Assembly: GCA_944470555.2 (NCBI GenBank) | Contig: OX104134.1 | Location: 101,054,701-101,118,700, forward strand | DNA length: 64,000 bases | DNA from: Heterobilharzia americana | Taxonomy: Eukaryota > Platyhelminthes > Trematoda > Strigeidida > Schistosomatidae | Reading direction: 5' to 3' | Part shown: positions 22,541 through 34,552 of the stretch, piece by piece | Position numbering within the stretch: the stretch's first letter is position 1 | How the letters are laid out: each line of letters begins with the position of its first letter | Program-made: the position numbers and the translations under genes | Notes under the pieces: model-generated | The model's database searches: none | What the model saw: only the letters and a program-made list of their open reading frames with translations | What the model was told of the DNA's origin: nothing

Positions 22541-22883
22541 TTTAGGATTTGTCCTGGTGCGAACTTGACAGACGCAAAGACCAATCACTAATTATTCGAA
22601 CTTGTTATATACCCACGAATACGAGACCAAGGAAGAACACGATAGCGTAGTCGGATGGAATAGTATATTTGGATGGTTATGCCAAAATACCGATGCGTTC
22701 CAACTAACTGGCTAGAGAGTCGAATACGAGCAATGCAACGTAACACGACAGCGTGCCAAATGCGAGGATGCTTGACCGGGTGCCTTCAGCTTAGCGAGTC
22801 CAGTTAAACTATCAAGGTCAGCATCAATGTCGAAAGTCGTCAAACCCTAGGCTATTGATTTTGGGGAAGTGTATGACGCTACA
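22541..22883 (-). repeat. 5' LTR of gypsy element 1
   Basis: Direct repeat of 17,638-17,980. It lacks one G at about 22,761 and has one extra A at about 22,834 compared with the other LTR. Confidence 0.85.
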
Positions 22884-22887
22884 GACT

Positions 22888-24090
22888 TATAAATACAAGA
22901 AAATCTGGCACATTGCCATTTCTAGGACACCTATGTCGAATTGAAGATTTTTGGACTGATTGACTGAACTTCTGTCATCGAAATTTTTCTTTATATTCTG
23001 TTCACTTATCAGTCCGTACCAAGAGCCAATGTGCGATAGTTATTTCGTTTAAAAATATTGTACAAGGAATGAGTTTGTTGAAATATCAAATTCCGAACCA
23101 TATCATACGTTATCTGGAATGAAGGGATAATTATTATTGTTACTACTATTATCATTGCCATTATTATTATTTTTATTATTTCTCATAACTTTTCAATTGG
23201 ACATGGAGGAAGCACTGAAATTTCCTAATATCCACCTGTTATTTTGTGTTCAGGAACACGTTTTGAAGCTTCTCTTTGGTGTCACTGCCACAAAGAGTTG
23301 ATCGTTCACCATTTCTCTACTATTTAACCATGATTCATTCGATAATCTCTTGGTTACCTTCAAATTTTAAATTCGTATTTCATGCTCTTTTCCTCGTATC
23401 ACTGACTGTGTTTAGAATCTTTTCAAGAAATTACTGGCAAATGTTTTTTATCTTTTTAAATACCTGAAAGTAAATGCATATTCTTGAGAAAGGAGTTTGT
23501 GGAAGGGAAGACTTTCTTCTTTTCTACAATCTCTCTACAGAAAAATTTATTATTATTGTTATTATTACTTATTAAAACACAAATGGCACATCATATGCAG
23601 CATTAGATATGCCATACGGAATAACAAAGCAACATTATGAGACAGAAATGGAAGAGACAGTAGGAACGAAAACAGAAGTCAATTATTAGGGGCTCAATCT
23701 CAAGGATACCTTCAGGGAATCATCCGCTACTTTCCTTTTCCTTTTCAGCAATAAGGGAAAATAAGAAAGCTGCAGCATAATCACCATTGGTCTCGATTCT
23801 GAGCCATATCTTCCATGGTCTCAGGTCACTGAACTGCATGATCTTTCTCACCCCATCCAGGAGAGAGTTGTGGGGCACAAATGTTTACTCAGAACAACTG
23901 ACTTTCATCCCATAGCGCCACTTCATTCGCTCACCACCTCTCCGTTTGTTACTAACAGTTTCAAGACAAAAAAAACAGTGGGGAGTGTGGGAGCTGCTGG
24001 GACATGTTCCAGGCACTGAAGCCAATAATTAAAGATGATCACGTTTAATGGATGACGACCTCCATCACGCACAAAACATGTCACCTCAAC
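22888..24090. other. AT-rich unassigned stretch
   Basis: No gene recognised. Short ATT-rich tracts occur near 23,134-23,190 and 23,548-23,575, the kind left behind as RTE tails or simple repeats. Confidence 0.4.
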
Positions 24091-24970
24091 TCAAAAATAC
24101 TTACATGCTGTTCCCATCAGATGCGAGCAATCGTTCCAAGACAACAGCGACGAACACACACAGTCGTCGGAAATCTTTGACTCGGAGAGTGCAGGTTTCA
24201 TAGGTATACAGCAGAACTGGCAGCACCAACGCCTTGTATACCCGACCACTTGCAGCAAGCTTAACACCACGGTGGTGCCAAAGATGGCGTAGTTTGGTGT
24301 ATGCTGGTCCAGCGTTCGATATACCGTTAGGCATCTCATCACTGATATCTCCACCAGCACTTATATGAGGATCCAGGTATACAAACTTTCTGACAACTAA
24401 CAGTTTATCACCATGGTTGACTGCAGGTACACGCTCCCGTCAATCTTGTGAAACACCTCGAACCTTGACAACGCGAAGCATATATAATAATTAGGGACGC
24501 TGATCTCCAATTAATTGAGTGAAATTTGAGTAGTTTGTATTCCGTAGCACAGTAAAACGATATCGTTCACATACTCGAGGTTAAAACGTTTTTACCGGGC
24601 AGCAGGCCTCAACCACTTCCATACACTTCCATCAGGACTGTCTTTAAAATGTAATAAATGGCAAGGCTGAAGAGGGGTGGCGAAATTGGCTAGCCGTGAC
24701 AAGTCCTACTATTGGTTTAGAGAAAGGGAGATAGGTAGCTCAATGTATTCACTGTACCTAAAATATTAAAGTATAAGGATTTCAAGATGTTAACTAACTT
24801 CTCAAATATACCCATCTCTAACAGACTATTCCAAAGTAAATTTCAGTCCAGCGGATCCAAAGGCTGCTCTAGCGTCGAGGAATGCTATGATCTGCAGTGG
24901 ATGTGACGGTATTCGAGCATCTAGCAGATGGTGAAGTGGTGAAACTTGTCAGCGAGATGTACCTGCGTTT
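24091..24970 (-). pseudogene. SR3/Perere-3-like RTE LINE fragment
   Basis: On the minus strand the C-terminal block is readable: KLRHLWHHRGVKLAASGRVY, then VLLYTYETCTLRVKDFRRLCVF, matching the family pattern of a Tyr-rich LLYG-ETW segment after RT. Upstream, near 24,850-24,960, IIAFLDARAAFGSAG is a decayed RT motif A (usual form FLD-AAFDS), preceded by a region resembling SLNETQVHLADKF. The stretch between the two is disrupted and the catalytic YADD region is not recognisable. It differs from the SR2-like copies. Confidence 0.65.
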
Positions 24971-24989
24971 CATTTAGCGAGATTGTTCC

Positions 24990-27230
24990 CACTGATACTC
25001 AAACCCATTATGCATCGCTTCAGACACTGAAGCGTTTTACACTAGGCAACTGGGATACGAGAGCCAGTAACATAATTAATGTATCACTTTCCTGAGCACT
25101 TTTAATCGGCTAAATAAATCTTTACATTCGCCTTTTGTTACCAGATTAGGTTGAAAATCTCATAAGAATAAACAAACAAATCTTTACAAAGCTAGAATTT
25201 CTTTTATATACGTAATAACACAATCAACTACTCACTGAAATAAAGTGAAAACCAAAAACTCAGCTTCAGATCAACATATTCTGGAAACTAAAATCCTGAC
25301 TGAAGGTACAGTTGCCTAAATGTGTGAGGAAACGTCGACACTTGCTCAGGAGTTTGACTTTAACTTACGAAGTTTATCATAAGGTACTAGTTTTGACGCT
25401 GTATGGATTTTTCTACGGAAAAAAACTACAGCTGTACATCACCTGGCAACATTTTGTTGTCTACCCGCTAACCTTCACATTACCTATAATAATAATTATT
25501 TCATTTTGATCATCTGTTTGTAGACGTAAACGATTGTTTCATGTTACTAATGTTTCACAATCCTGGAATTTTTAGAATGTTAGTGTGCCACACTTCGATC
25601 TTTTGATATTCTTTCAGTAGGACCATGAGGTAGTTATCATTTTAGAACAGTGGGTTGATCGGATCTAGTGGAGAGCTAAAGTGTCCAGCTCATTCATCAA
25701 CTTCAGCGTACTGTTAAAAAGACATCATAATAGTTGTGTACACCCAAACACACACCAAATTACAGTTACAACACTTAAGTTGAAGGTATACCTTATTTTT
25801 GGGTGGGTGGATGGACGGACTGATCCGTTTTTTTGCTGTACAAGTTGAAAGACTGAACATATCGAAATCAGTATCGCTTGAATAGATGCTGGGTGCAGAA
25901 ATAATTTGTCAGTAATTAACCACTCTGATTGAGTTCCAGCAAGCCGCCATACTGCAGGCAGTATTCCTTCTAATTGCTCATAATTTTGAATAGATGATAG
26001 ACAAAGAACAAATTCGTTATAGAAGATATCATTCTTAGAAGCTGTTCAGTCACTGCTTCGAAAAAGCCCACAGATTAACTGTTGTGTTGCACATTTGGCC
26101 TCTTCCCAATGGACATTATATAACATATTTTAAAGCATTTTCAGGTGTTTAGAAATTATCCCATTCAGCAGTCCTACTTTCTCCTAGTTGATTTTGGAAT
26201 GATCTAGGCAGGTAGTTTTTGCGTATTTGGTGTATTTTTGGTAATTCTGTCGTATTCAACTACCTTACCGAGAATCCGACGTTGTAAAATTTTAAAAATA
26301 TCATACTTTTTCAACTGAAAGTAATCAAAACGTTAATTTAATTAACTAGCTTAAATACTTTTATCGCGCTGTTCTCAAATTGAGGCCTAAACGAGATTTT
26401 GATTCAGGTCAGAGAGTTCCATGTAAGATAAGTGACAGTAATTTCTTTACAACGATGAAGACTATACCAGGGCAGAATATGAAGTTATACACTATACTGT
26501 TTTCGGGAATGAACTAGAATTTGAATAAAAAATGAACTGGATTTAACTCATGGATATATTCACGAATTTCATCTTTTCCTGTTTGACCCAAAGTATCCTA
26601 ATAGTCCTTTTTCAATTCATTATAGGATCTGGAACCAATATGTTTTACTATGTGATAAGTTGCTAAAAATGGAATAACAATATAAATCCATAAAGGTCAC
26701 AAGAAATGAGAATTTTGACATACGACAATTTGAAGAGTACCAGAAACTATTCCATTTATCTAAAAATATTTTGAATTTCTATTTTCTTGACTCAAGTTTT
26801 TTTTTTAAGTCCCCTGCCTAATCTTCATCACAATGCCAGATATGCAGTTTTTTGCAGTTGAATCATCAAGTTTTTATCTACCTTTACTATTCAATGGAGC
26901 TATTTTTTCAAAATGATTCAGGTAGAACAAAAGTAATAATTGTACTGAGTCCACTTTGGGTAGTACCAAGAGAGCGGTTTCACCAAATAGTTCAGTCAAG
27001 CTCAGTCACACAGTATAAAATGCCTGTATTTACTGTAGCATGGTGATATTGGCCTGGACCCAGTGGGATTTATAAGATGACCAATAAGATTATAACATTA
27101 GTCATAGCATCAATGTTATTACTTGCATTGTACAGTCGTTGATTTGACCGAATTGATCGGTCTGTATTGGCATATGGGATCCTGTGCGGATGCCTCGATA
27201 TACCTGTGTTCTAGTTATGGCAAAGATGGG
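24990..27230. other. AT-rich unassigned stretch
   Basis: No gene, RNA or known repeat recognised; frames are short and without motifs. Confidence 0.4.
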
Positions 27231-27244
27231 ACAAGAAGTGCCTA

Positions 27245-27425
27245 TCGTGGCTCGGTGGTGTAGTGGATAGCTCTCTGGCGTTTGAAGCGACCGCCCCTGG
27301 GTCCAAATCCTGGTAGGAACAATATCACTCACTAGGAGGCAGGTACATCCAGCTGACGAGTCCCAAATAGGACGAATGAGCATCCTGGATTGCACTGCTA
27401 GCCACTATCCATCTTTACTTTAATT
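27245..27425 (+). mobile_element. Sm-alpha-like SINE with tRNA head and hammerhead region
   Basis: A tRNA-like head carries pol III boxes: A box TGGTGTAGTGGATAG at 27,256-27,270 and B box GGGTCCAAATCC at 27,299-27,310. It is followed by the hammerhead domain at 27,345-27,395. This order, and the hammerhead loop CCCAAATAGG, are characteristic of the schistosome Sm-alpha family, which produces self-cleaving transcripts. It is the clearest marker of a schistosome source in the window. Confidence 0.85.
27345..27395 (+). ncRNA. Degenerate hammerhead ribozyme (Sm-alpha type)
   Basis: Contains CTGACGA (the catalytic CUGANGA core), stem II GTCC-CAAATA-GGAC, then CGAA, then CATC and CTGGAT, which pairs with ATCCAG upstream to form stem I. 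The usual GAAA reads GAAT and stem III does not pair well, so self-cleavage is probably lost. Confidence 0.75.
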
Positions 27426-27922
27426 AGTCATAGCAGCCTAGAAACAGGAATAAGCAATGAGAATGCATTTTCACATGCAAGTACCTTTCATGACTTAGTC
27501 CAACAAAAACTCGTTTATTATGCTTCGCATGCTTGCCTGAATTACTACAAAGGATTGTAGAAACGCTTTTTTCATGCATTCAATCTTGCCCTACGATTGT
27601 AATTGTTGCTATATGTTTTTCTTTGTCAGCTTTAGACTAGATTTTCTTCGTGTGTCCCCAGAAACTTTCAGAATACAGCATATTTCGAGAAGTATTCAGT
27701 TTTCCAGGTTCAGATACATTCAGTGACAATCAAGTCACAAGATAGATACCCCTACTACAACCACCAGTTTAGAACTAGGAGCTACAGCTCAGCAGTATGA
27801 TTCATGCCGTTTTCCAGCTTTGAAAAGAAGTAGGGTTGAGATTGAAGTTCTAGTGGTGGTATTAACGCTTCTAAAGCTGACAGGAACGAAGATGGATAGA
27901 ATAAATATGGGTTTCAGGTTAG

Positions 27923-28095
27923 CATTCATCGTGAACTGACATCATTTGGAGAAACACTAGAAACCTGGAAGCACCAGACATCTGTTTCGTATTAGTATGT
28001 GACTCTTCAGTAGTGCTCAACCATGGCCTTGCCGGAATCGAAGCCAGAACCTTCAGGTTCCACGGCAAGGGCGCTACTTTCTAGCATCTGGGTGA
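27923..28095 (-). mobile_element. Sm-alpha-related SINE, minus strand
   Basis: On the minus strand a tRNA-like head with B-box-like GGCTTCGATTCC precedes GAGTCACATACTAATACGAA, a relic of hammerhead stem II and the GAAA core. A tail containing TCTGGTGCTTCCAGG and TGATGTCAGTTCACGATG follows. It is the inverted partner of the copy at 28,195-28,355. Confidence 0.6.
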
Positions 28096-28194
28096 GGACC
28101 CAGTAGTCCTTAAGGAAAGGTACCCAGAGATGGCGTTGGATGGAGGTCGCGGAAGATCTTGTGCTGATAGAAATAGGAAATATAGGTGATTGGA

Positions 28195-28355
28195 TCTCGA
28201 CCCAGTGACCCAATAGCAAAGTGGTGGCCATGGAATCTGAAGTTCCTGAGTTTGATACTTGGTGGGAGGAGTCCCATACTAGGACAAAACAACTGTCTGG
28301 TGCTCCCAGGTTTCCAATGTTTCTCCAGCTGATGTCAGTCCATGATGAATATCAA
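28195..28355 (+). mobile_element. Sm-alpha-related SINE, plus strand
   Basis: The head includes a weak B box, GAGTTTGATAC. It is followed by GAGTCCCATACTAGGAC (stem II-like hairpin), AAAAC in place of GAAAC, and the family tail TCTGGTGCTCCCAGGTTTCC. Together with the minus-strand copy it forms an imperfect inverted repeat with a spacer of about 170 bases. Confidence 0.6.
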
Positions 28356-28955
28356 TGAGAAATCAATAAATAAGTCGTCAGAAACCTCAAAATTGAGAAC
28401 GGATATTGTAGACTTCATTGAGAACAATCACCATCAAAATAATGCCAAAAACTTTCAGTGTAATTCAATATAACAAAATACTTCAAAAATCACCAGCATT
28501 GTTTTCGCATGAATTACAATGAAGTGAAAAGAGGTCAGACAAACGAATATGGCCTTTTAGCCTAATCAAACTAAGGAAAGAAAAATGAGATGAAATACCT
28601 GACAAATAAAAAAGGTGTCTATTATGAGAATAAATGATTCGAATTTCTTGTAACGCACATCGATCGAACAAAATTGAGGCTAAATAGTCCTAACTTTAAA
28701 ACTACACTTCATCCGTGATCAATGTGTTCAGTTGAAAAAGTGTCAGTGATCGAGTACACACAACTACGAACATGCACACACGCACATTATATACACGTGA
28801 TCCATACTAACAGTATCACTATACGGGTATCAATTGTATTAAGTCAATCATAAAAAAGTGTGTACAGTGTGTATTCATTTATTTATACACAGATCAAATT
28901 CTTGAGATCTGTGATCATATATGCTTTGAAGAATTAATGTTTGCAATACTTTCAG
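28356..28955. other. Unassigned stretch up to the assembly gap
   Basis: AT-rich, with a CA/TG-rich patch near 28,750-28,800 (CACACAACTACG, CACACACGCACA). No gene recognised. Confidence 0.4.
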
Positions 28956-29455
28956 NNNNNNNNNNNNNNNNNNNNNNNNNNNNNNNNNNNNNNNNNNNNN
29001 NNNNNNNNNNNNNNNNNNNNNNNNNNNNNNNNNNNNNNNNNNNNNNNNNNNNNNNNNNNNNNNNNNNNNNNNNNNNNNNNNNNNNNNNNNNNNNNNNNNN
29101 NNNNNNNNNNNNNNNNNNNNNNNNNNNNNNNNNNNNNNNNNNNNNNNNNNNNNNNNNNNNNNNNNNNNNNNNNNNNNNNNNNNNNNNNNNNNNNNNNNNN
29201 NNNNNNNNNNNNNNNNNNNNNNNNNNNNNNNNNNNNNNNNNNNNNNNNNNNNNNNNNNNNNNNNNNNNNNNNNNNNNNNNNNNNNNNNNNNNNNNNNNNN
29301 NNNNNNNNNNNNNNNNNNNNNNNNNNNNNNNNNNNNNNNNNNNNNNNNNNNNNNNNNNNNNNNNNNNNNNNNNNNNNNNNNNNNNNNNNNNNNNNNNNNN
29401 NNNNNNNNNNNNNNNNNNNNNNNNNNNNNNNNNNNNNNNNNNNNNNNNNNNNNNN
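28956..29455. other. Assembly gap, 500 N
   Basis: Exactly 500 undetermined bases, a round number suggesting a placeholder of unknown true size. The right edge is a TAG trinucleotide repeat, a likely cause of the break. Confidence 0.99.
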
Positions 29456-29487
29456 TAGTAGTAGTAGTGTGAGTAGTAGTAGTAGTG

Positions 29488-29563
<76 letters not shown>

Positions 29564-29571
29564 AGTAGTAA
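29456..29571 (+). repeat. (TAG)n microsatellite with GTGTGAG interruptions
   Basis: TAG repeats interrupted twice near the left edge by GTGTGAG. The same interruption is found in the TAG array at 54,831-54,923. Confidence 0.95.
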
Positions 29572-29619
29572 CACAGGTGTTATCACTAATAGTTTTACCA
29601 ATAATAACAATAATGGAAG

Positions 29620-30020
29620 TGTTGAAGGTGACAGGGTGGAGAGAAAATTCAAAGCCTCCACTCTGTCACCATACAAAGAAGGCATCTGACAAGCATTTCG
29701 AATAGTTCTCAATAAGACTGGGTGTAAGGTGACATTTGAAACAAGCAAATTCGCCCAGAAACAAGCTTTGTGGGTTGGAAGATCCTATTAATCCAGTTAG
29801 GCAGAATAATTTGACTTACCAAATCCCTTGCAATGATTGCGAGGTTGAATGCATAGGTCAAAGTAGTCGACCATGTTCATTCAACTAGGCCATCCGAGCA
29901 TAAAATCTAAATCAAGCTAAATCAAGATTAGCAGATCCTCATAAGATAAGAAGTCTAGAGAAAAGCTCTGCCATGGCTGTGCACGCAATTACACAGTTAT
30001 ACAATAGGGTATGGTAGAGC
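29620..30020 (+). pseudogene. Penelope-like element GIY-YIG endonuclease relic
   Basis: In one plus-strand frame, LCHHTKKASDKHFE resembles the linker between RT and endonuclease in PLEs. In shifted frames there follow NKLCGLEDPINPVRQNNL and then LTYQIPCNDCEVECIGQS, the PLE form of the GIY-YIG motif with its preceding Cys pair. A frameshift and stops (TAG near 29,886) follow. RT is not visible; the upstream sequence is a microsatellite and the assembly gap. The PLEs at 34.5 and 55.2 kb have the same domain. Confidence 0.6.
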
Positions 30021-30029
30021 GACCGTAGT

Positions 30030-32060
30030 GAAAACTAAGTTGGGTATAGAGAGGTTGATAACGGAATTTTTGTTTATTTGAACGAAACGAAATGCATGTA
30101 ATGGGAATGATTCTGCACTTGTCTCATGTGTATATATGTATATGGAAGATTCTACTATCGTTGTTACAAAGAAGTAGAGGAAATTAGAACTACATAAACT
30201 GTGTCAAAGTTGTGGATAATAGATTGTGTCCTAAACTTTTTTTGTTCAGTGAACAGTACTGTTCCACTTTGTGACTGAGTAAAATCTCATTATATTTATG
30301 CGATAGAAAGACGATTGAATTGTAACACTCGCCTTACTGGATTTCTCACTGCATATTTTTAGAATGAACAAGTTGACTGACTTTGAACTTGTTATCTAGG
30401 CTGTTTTTTCCTTTAGAAAATATTTTAACGAACTGAAAATTTTTCAGTCTTGACAGCGTGCAAGCATAGTTGGCCACTAGCTTCTGAGATTGCTTGGCAA
30501 TAGATATGTGCGTAGATGTGTGGAAATGTTAATTTAATCTCATAATAAAAGGATGTGAAAATGAGCCAATTATTTAGGGTTTCAACTAATTGGTTATTTA
30601 GTTAGATTCTCTTGGGTTTCCTCACCGTTTTTCATCAAACAGCTGGTGTGCAAATGAATATTTTATTCTCACTGGCATAATAAGTTAGTCAACTGTTCGT
30701 TTTATTCTCCATAATGGATTTATTCATTCAGAATCCTGAGATGAGCGCTACCGTCACCTGAGTGGATGATGTTTATCATCAGATGAACATATCTAAATCT
30801 TAGGGTAAATACATGAATATCAATTCCCTGTCAGTGAAGTTTTCCACACTATTTAGTATTGGCTTGTAGGTAAATCCTATTATGCAGACTGAAAAATAGC
30901 AATAAAAATGAAAATCATAGCAAAAAACATCAAGAAACTTAGCGATAAGAACTTCATGAACATTCATCTATTTATTCTTTTCTATTTTACATGCAACACC
31001 CTAAGCATACAAACCTTGCAAGTGAAGTACTCAGAACTCTCAGTACTTGCTCTGAAGACAAGATAGTTGCTGTATGGATTAGAATTTTAAGAGTGAGTTG
31101 AAAGAAACTTCTGTTTCATTTACAATTCACCATTGTCGGTGCTCATCGCAATAAGTGTATTCTCAAACCTGAGAAAAAATGCATTTCTTCTTGAAGGTAT
31201 GAACTGACAACAACTAGTTTCAAGGAAGAGATTACACGGTTAGATTAACCAGTACATGATTATGTTCCTTGTTTCACTATATCAAGCACATGAATTCACC
31301 GTTGGAGGCTAACGGATGTAGTTTTGGAGTCTTTAATACTGGCCAGGATTGTAGGATGTCATGTGAATTAAGTGACACGATTCTTCTACGGAGAGCTTTG
31401 GTTGGTAGGTGCTGAGAATCAGTCAACTGGTTTGTATGTTCAGGTCTTTCAAAAAAATCTATTCTTTTAGCATTTTGGATACACACTGATGGTAGATGTT
31501 AGCAGAATTTGTACCTAGAATATACCTAGGACCGATTTCCACAGAAAGGCTGAAGAAATGTTTTCTCTGTCTTGAAACGGCAAGCTATGATTTCTCCTGT
31601 ATCACGAACACTTGTAAATTATGGTCACACATAAAAATACAACAAATCGGGCTGTACATGTTGGGTTCATTTGACTCTGGAGTTGAATTTCAGATGGATT
31701 GAGCCGACAGTCAAATAAAAGTATCAACAGGACAGAGAGACATCCGGTCGGTCAACATCTCCTGGGTGAGACGTAGTCCGTATACTCGTTCTTAACGCAT
31801 TCCAAGCTCTGTGTACTTGGCGCTTAATTGTGTCAGTAAGTCATATCAATATAACACCTGATACTTCTGTGTAACGGTTAAATTTGCTATATTTACACCA
31901 GCACATCAATAGACAAGGCAGCGAAATGCAAGATAGATATACGACAGGAAAAATCTAATTCGTGCACCACTCAGATTGGTTTCTAAGCCTTACTACAGAA
32001 ATTGAACTGAAAGACATTACAACTGACCCACTGTTGACTGACGTTGAGACCTGATCACAT
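30030..32060. other. AT-rich unassigned stretch
   Basis: No gene recognised. The 69- and 68-codon frames near 31,300-31,700 carry no motif. Confidence 0.4.
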
Positions 32061-32813
32061 TTTACTAAATAACCAGGTTGCTATCTGGGAAGAGATCAAC
32101 GTAGACGAAGCCAATAAAAGATGAAGAAGGAAATTTAATTACGAAAGAAGAGAAACAAAGAAACAATGGGCCGACCACTTCAAAAAGCTCTCGAATAGAC
32201 CACCACCTGCACTTCGTCCAGAAATACCACCTACAGCCACTGAATTACAAGTGAACATAAATCCTCCACAAAAGTGGAAGTCCTCAGCTCCATAAAGCTA
32301 CTGAAATGAGGGAAAGCAGCAGGACCAGATGGAATCCCGCCAGAAGCACTGAGAGCAGACGCAGAGACAACAGCGAACATGCTCACACCACACCACTATT
32401 GCAGAAGGTGTGGAAGGAATGGAAGGTACCTGTCGATTGGAAGAAGGGTTACCTTGTCAAACTGCTGAAGAAGGGAGACCTCAGTGTTTGCAAGAACTGG
32501 CGCGGAATCACTCTCCTGTCCACCCAAAGCAAGTAAAATACTAAGCCGCATCATCCTGGAGAGGCTTAAAGATGCGATGGATTCAAAACTACGACTGGAA
32601 CAGGCAGGCTTCAGGAAGTACAAATCATGTGGGACCAAATTGCAACGCTTCGTATCATCATAGAACAGAGTATAGAATGGCAGTCAACTCTACGCCTCAA
32701 CTTTATCGACTTTGAGAAGGCCTTTGACAGCGTCGACCGAGAGGTAATTTGGAAAATGCTACTGAAGCCGTATGTTCCATTAGGAACCCATGGGATTAAT
32801 AATATATAATAAT
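32061..32813 (+). mobile_element. SR2-like LINE, 5'-truncated with internal deletion
   Basis: Begins at AATAACCAGGTTGC, corresponding to about position 8205 of copy B, and runs through the central RT: GGGAAAGCAGCAGGACCAGA (the KAAGPDG box), NWRGITLLSTQSK and LNFIDFEKAFDSVDREVIWKML. At about 32,757-32,762 it jumps from RT motif A directly to the 3' tail (GAAGCCGTATGTTCCATTAG, then TAATAATATATAATAATAA). About 1 kb containing RT motifs B and C is missing. The codon after DREVI is TGG here (Trp), unlike the TGA in copies A and B. It cannot encode an active RT. Confidence 0.8.
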
Positions 32814-34470
32814 AATAACATGAGCTGTCATTATAGGTCGAAAACTGCGATGAATAGTGTGAAGATTAGTCAGCATATGACTGGAATCGCATAAAGAATA
32901 ACTTTAAATAAATAATAGGTTTTGTAACAGGACGAAGTACTTGGAAGTTAAACTTTGATCAGAAAGAGAATATAAACAAGAACGAATAATAAAGTATGTA
33001 AGAAGGGAAGAGTGTAAGCAGAAAGAGGGGATTTCAGAGACTTAAAATTAAGACAGAGAAGAAGAAGAGGTTGAACAACTTTCTTTTGCATACATATCTG
33101 AGGTTTTACCATATGGATGACAACAGCTTCGGTGATGCAGAGAATACGAAAGCGCACAGTCTTTGGAAGGTGTCTTTTCCCTTTATGAATGACCTTAAAT
33201 GATGTTAGAGTATGTTACTTCTTCATACAAGCTATGACCGTAATATAGTGGTCACGTAAAATGACAACGTAGATAGCTTTTTTAATCAAATTTGACCTTT
33301 ACCTGAGAAGTTAATCTTCCTTTGTCATTACTGGGGTCTCATGTGAACCTCTGATTTGTTGATGCAACCTTTTCGTTGTATATTGAATCATTAGCCTTTA
33401 GAAAACAGCAGTTCCTGTCATTTCTGAACTCTTCAGGTTCATAGTAAGTGACAGGATCGTATACTGTTATACCAAGACCATAAAGAAGAGCACCTTCTCA
33501 AATGAGAGAAACTGCCATACAGTGTTTCGAAAGCCGCGATCTGTTTTGTCCCTATCTACGAAACCCCAACAGTGAGTATGAACTTCTGTCGATGACATTG
33601 TGTGATAATCGTGAAATATTCCACAAAATGACGGGTTTCGGAACAAGTGGATGGTTAGATTTCAATCCAGAGACTGGAAGATAATGACCTACCTGAGACA
33701 TCCAACAATCCATCCATCCATCATTCAAAAAAATAACAGTTATGCACTTCTGAGAAGTTCCCAACTGACACAAAAAACTGTTCAGTACTGCCAGAGTTTC
33801 CATTATCCCAGTAAATGATGTCAATCTGTGATATGCATCATTGGGAAATCTGATTGCTTTTCAACTTGTACACATCTCAAACATTTCTCATGAATGAGTG
33901 ATTTCATCTAGAGAACTACAGCAAACCTGTGAGTGCTGAGTTGATGTTTCCTTCTGTTCAGAACTCCTCTGTTGTTTGGACCAGTAGGGAGTCTAACTCA
34001 TTTTCATCATGTCTCTTGGTGAGGAGTTTAGCAAGTTGTGATTGAGATGAATCTAATGCACATGACTTCCCAACTTCTGTTGATTCGTTGTATAATGCGG
34101 CTGTCTACCGTGAAGCAGGATTTGTCTGACCAGATGGATTAGAATTCTTCATGAGATTGTTGAGAAATTCATTCAACAGGTATTCACTCCTAAGTAGTGA
34201 TATGTTTTTCAATCCGTAGGTTTGCATAGTATCGACTGGTTTAGCATCGATCACTGGTATGCAATAAGTTGCCCGCTGCCAACTAATTAGTTCTCCTGGG
34301 AGTATTTATGCAACCTTATAAGTCTTCCTTTTTGTCGTTGGCCTAAATTCTGATGACACTATAAGCTCTAATAGTAGCTTATACTCGTTGTGTAGATGTC
34401 ACTACGTGTTTGCAATTAGAGGTTTTAGTATCAACGAGATCGATAACTCTCACTGATAGGAAACTATCTT
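32814..34470. other. Unassigned stretch with a dispersed-repeat fragment
   Basis: No gene recognised. Around 33,780-33,835, CCAGAGTTTCCATTATCCCA and GTAAATGATGTCAATCTGTG resemble the tail of the Sm-alpha-related SINEs at 28 and 46 kb. Confidence 0.4.
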
Positions 34471-34552
34471 CAGCTAATGGGTACAAAAGGAAACAGAACA
34501 AAACACCTTGGTTGTATTGTGTTCTCTGAGCTGGGTTGTTTAGTCTTGAAGC

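Larger units (their letters stand above)
17638..22883 (-). mobile_element. Ty3/gypsy LTR retrotransposon 1 (CsRn1-like clade)
   Basis: About 5.2 kb on the minus strand: 5' LTR (22,541-22,883), primer site, gag, protease, RT, RNase H, integrase, polypurine tract, 3' LTR (17,638-17,980). The LTR cores differ by only two single-base indels by eye, so insertion was recent. A possible 4-bp duplication, GACT, lies at 17,634-17,637 and 22,884-22,887. The Gag knuckle is the CHCC type and the primer site begins TTGGTGAGCCCGACGTGAT, close to the complement of a tRNA-Trp 3' end; both are hallmarks of the CsRn1 clade (Saci-2, Saci-3 and Boudicca in schistosomes). Despite its youth the coding region carries a stop and two frameshifts. 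Confidence 0.85.

Noticed and set aside
27245..27310. Possible functional tRNA gene
   Set aside because: The A and B boxes belong to a SINE head. The cloverleaf is not completed and the hammerhead domain follows directly.
28915..29748. Long frames containing poly-Tyr or poly-Ser and undetermined residues
   Set aside because: They run through 500 N and the TAG repeat; no real coding content.
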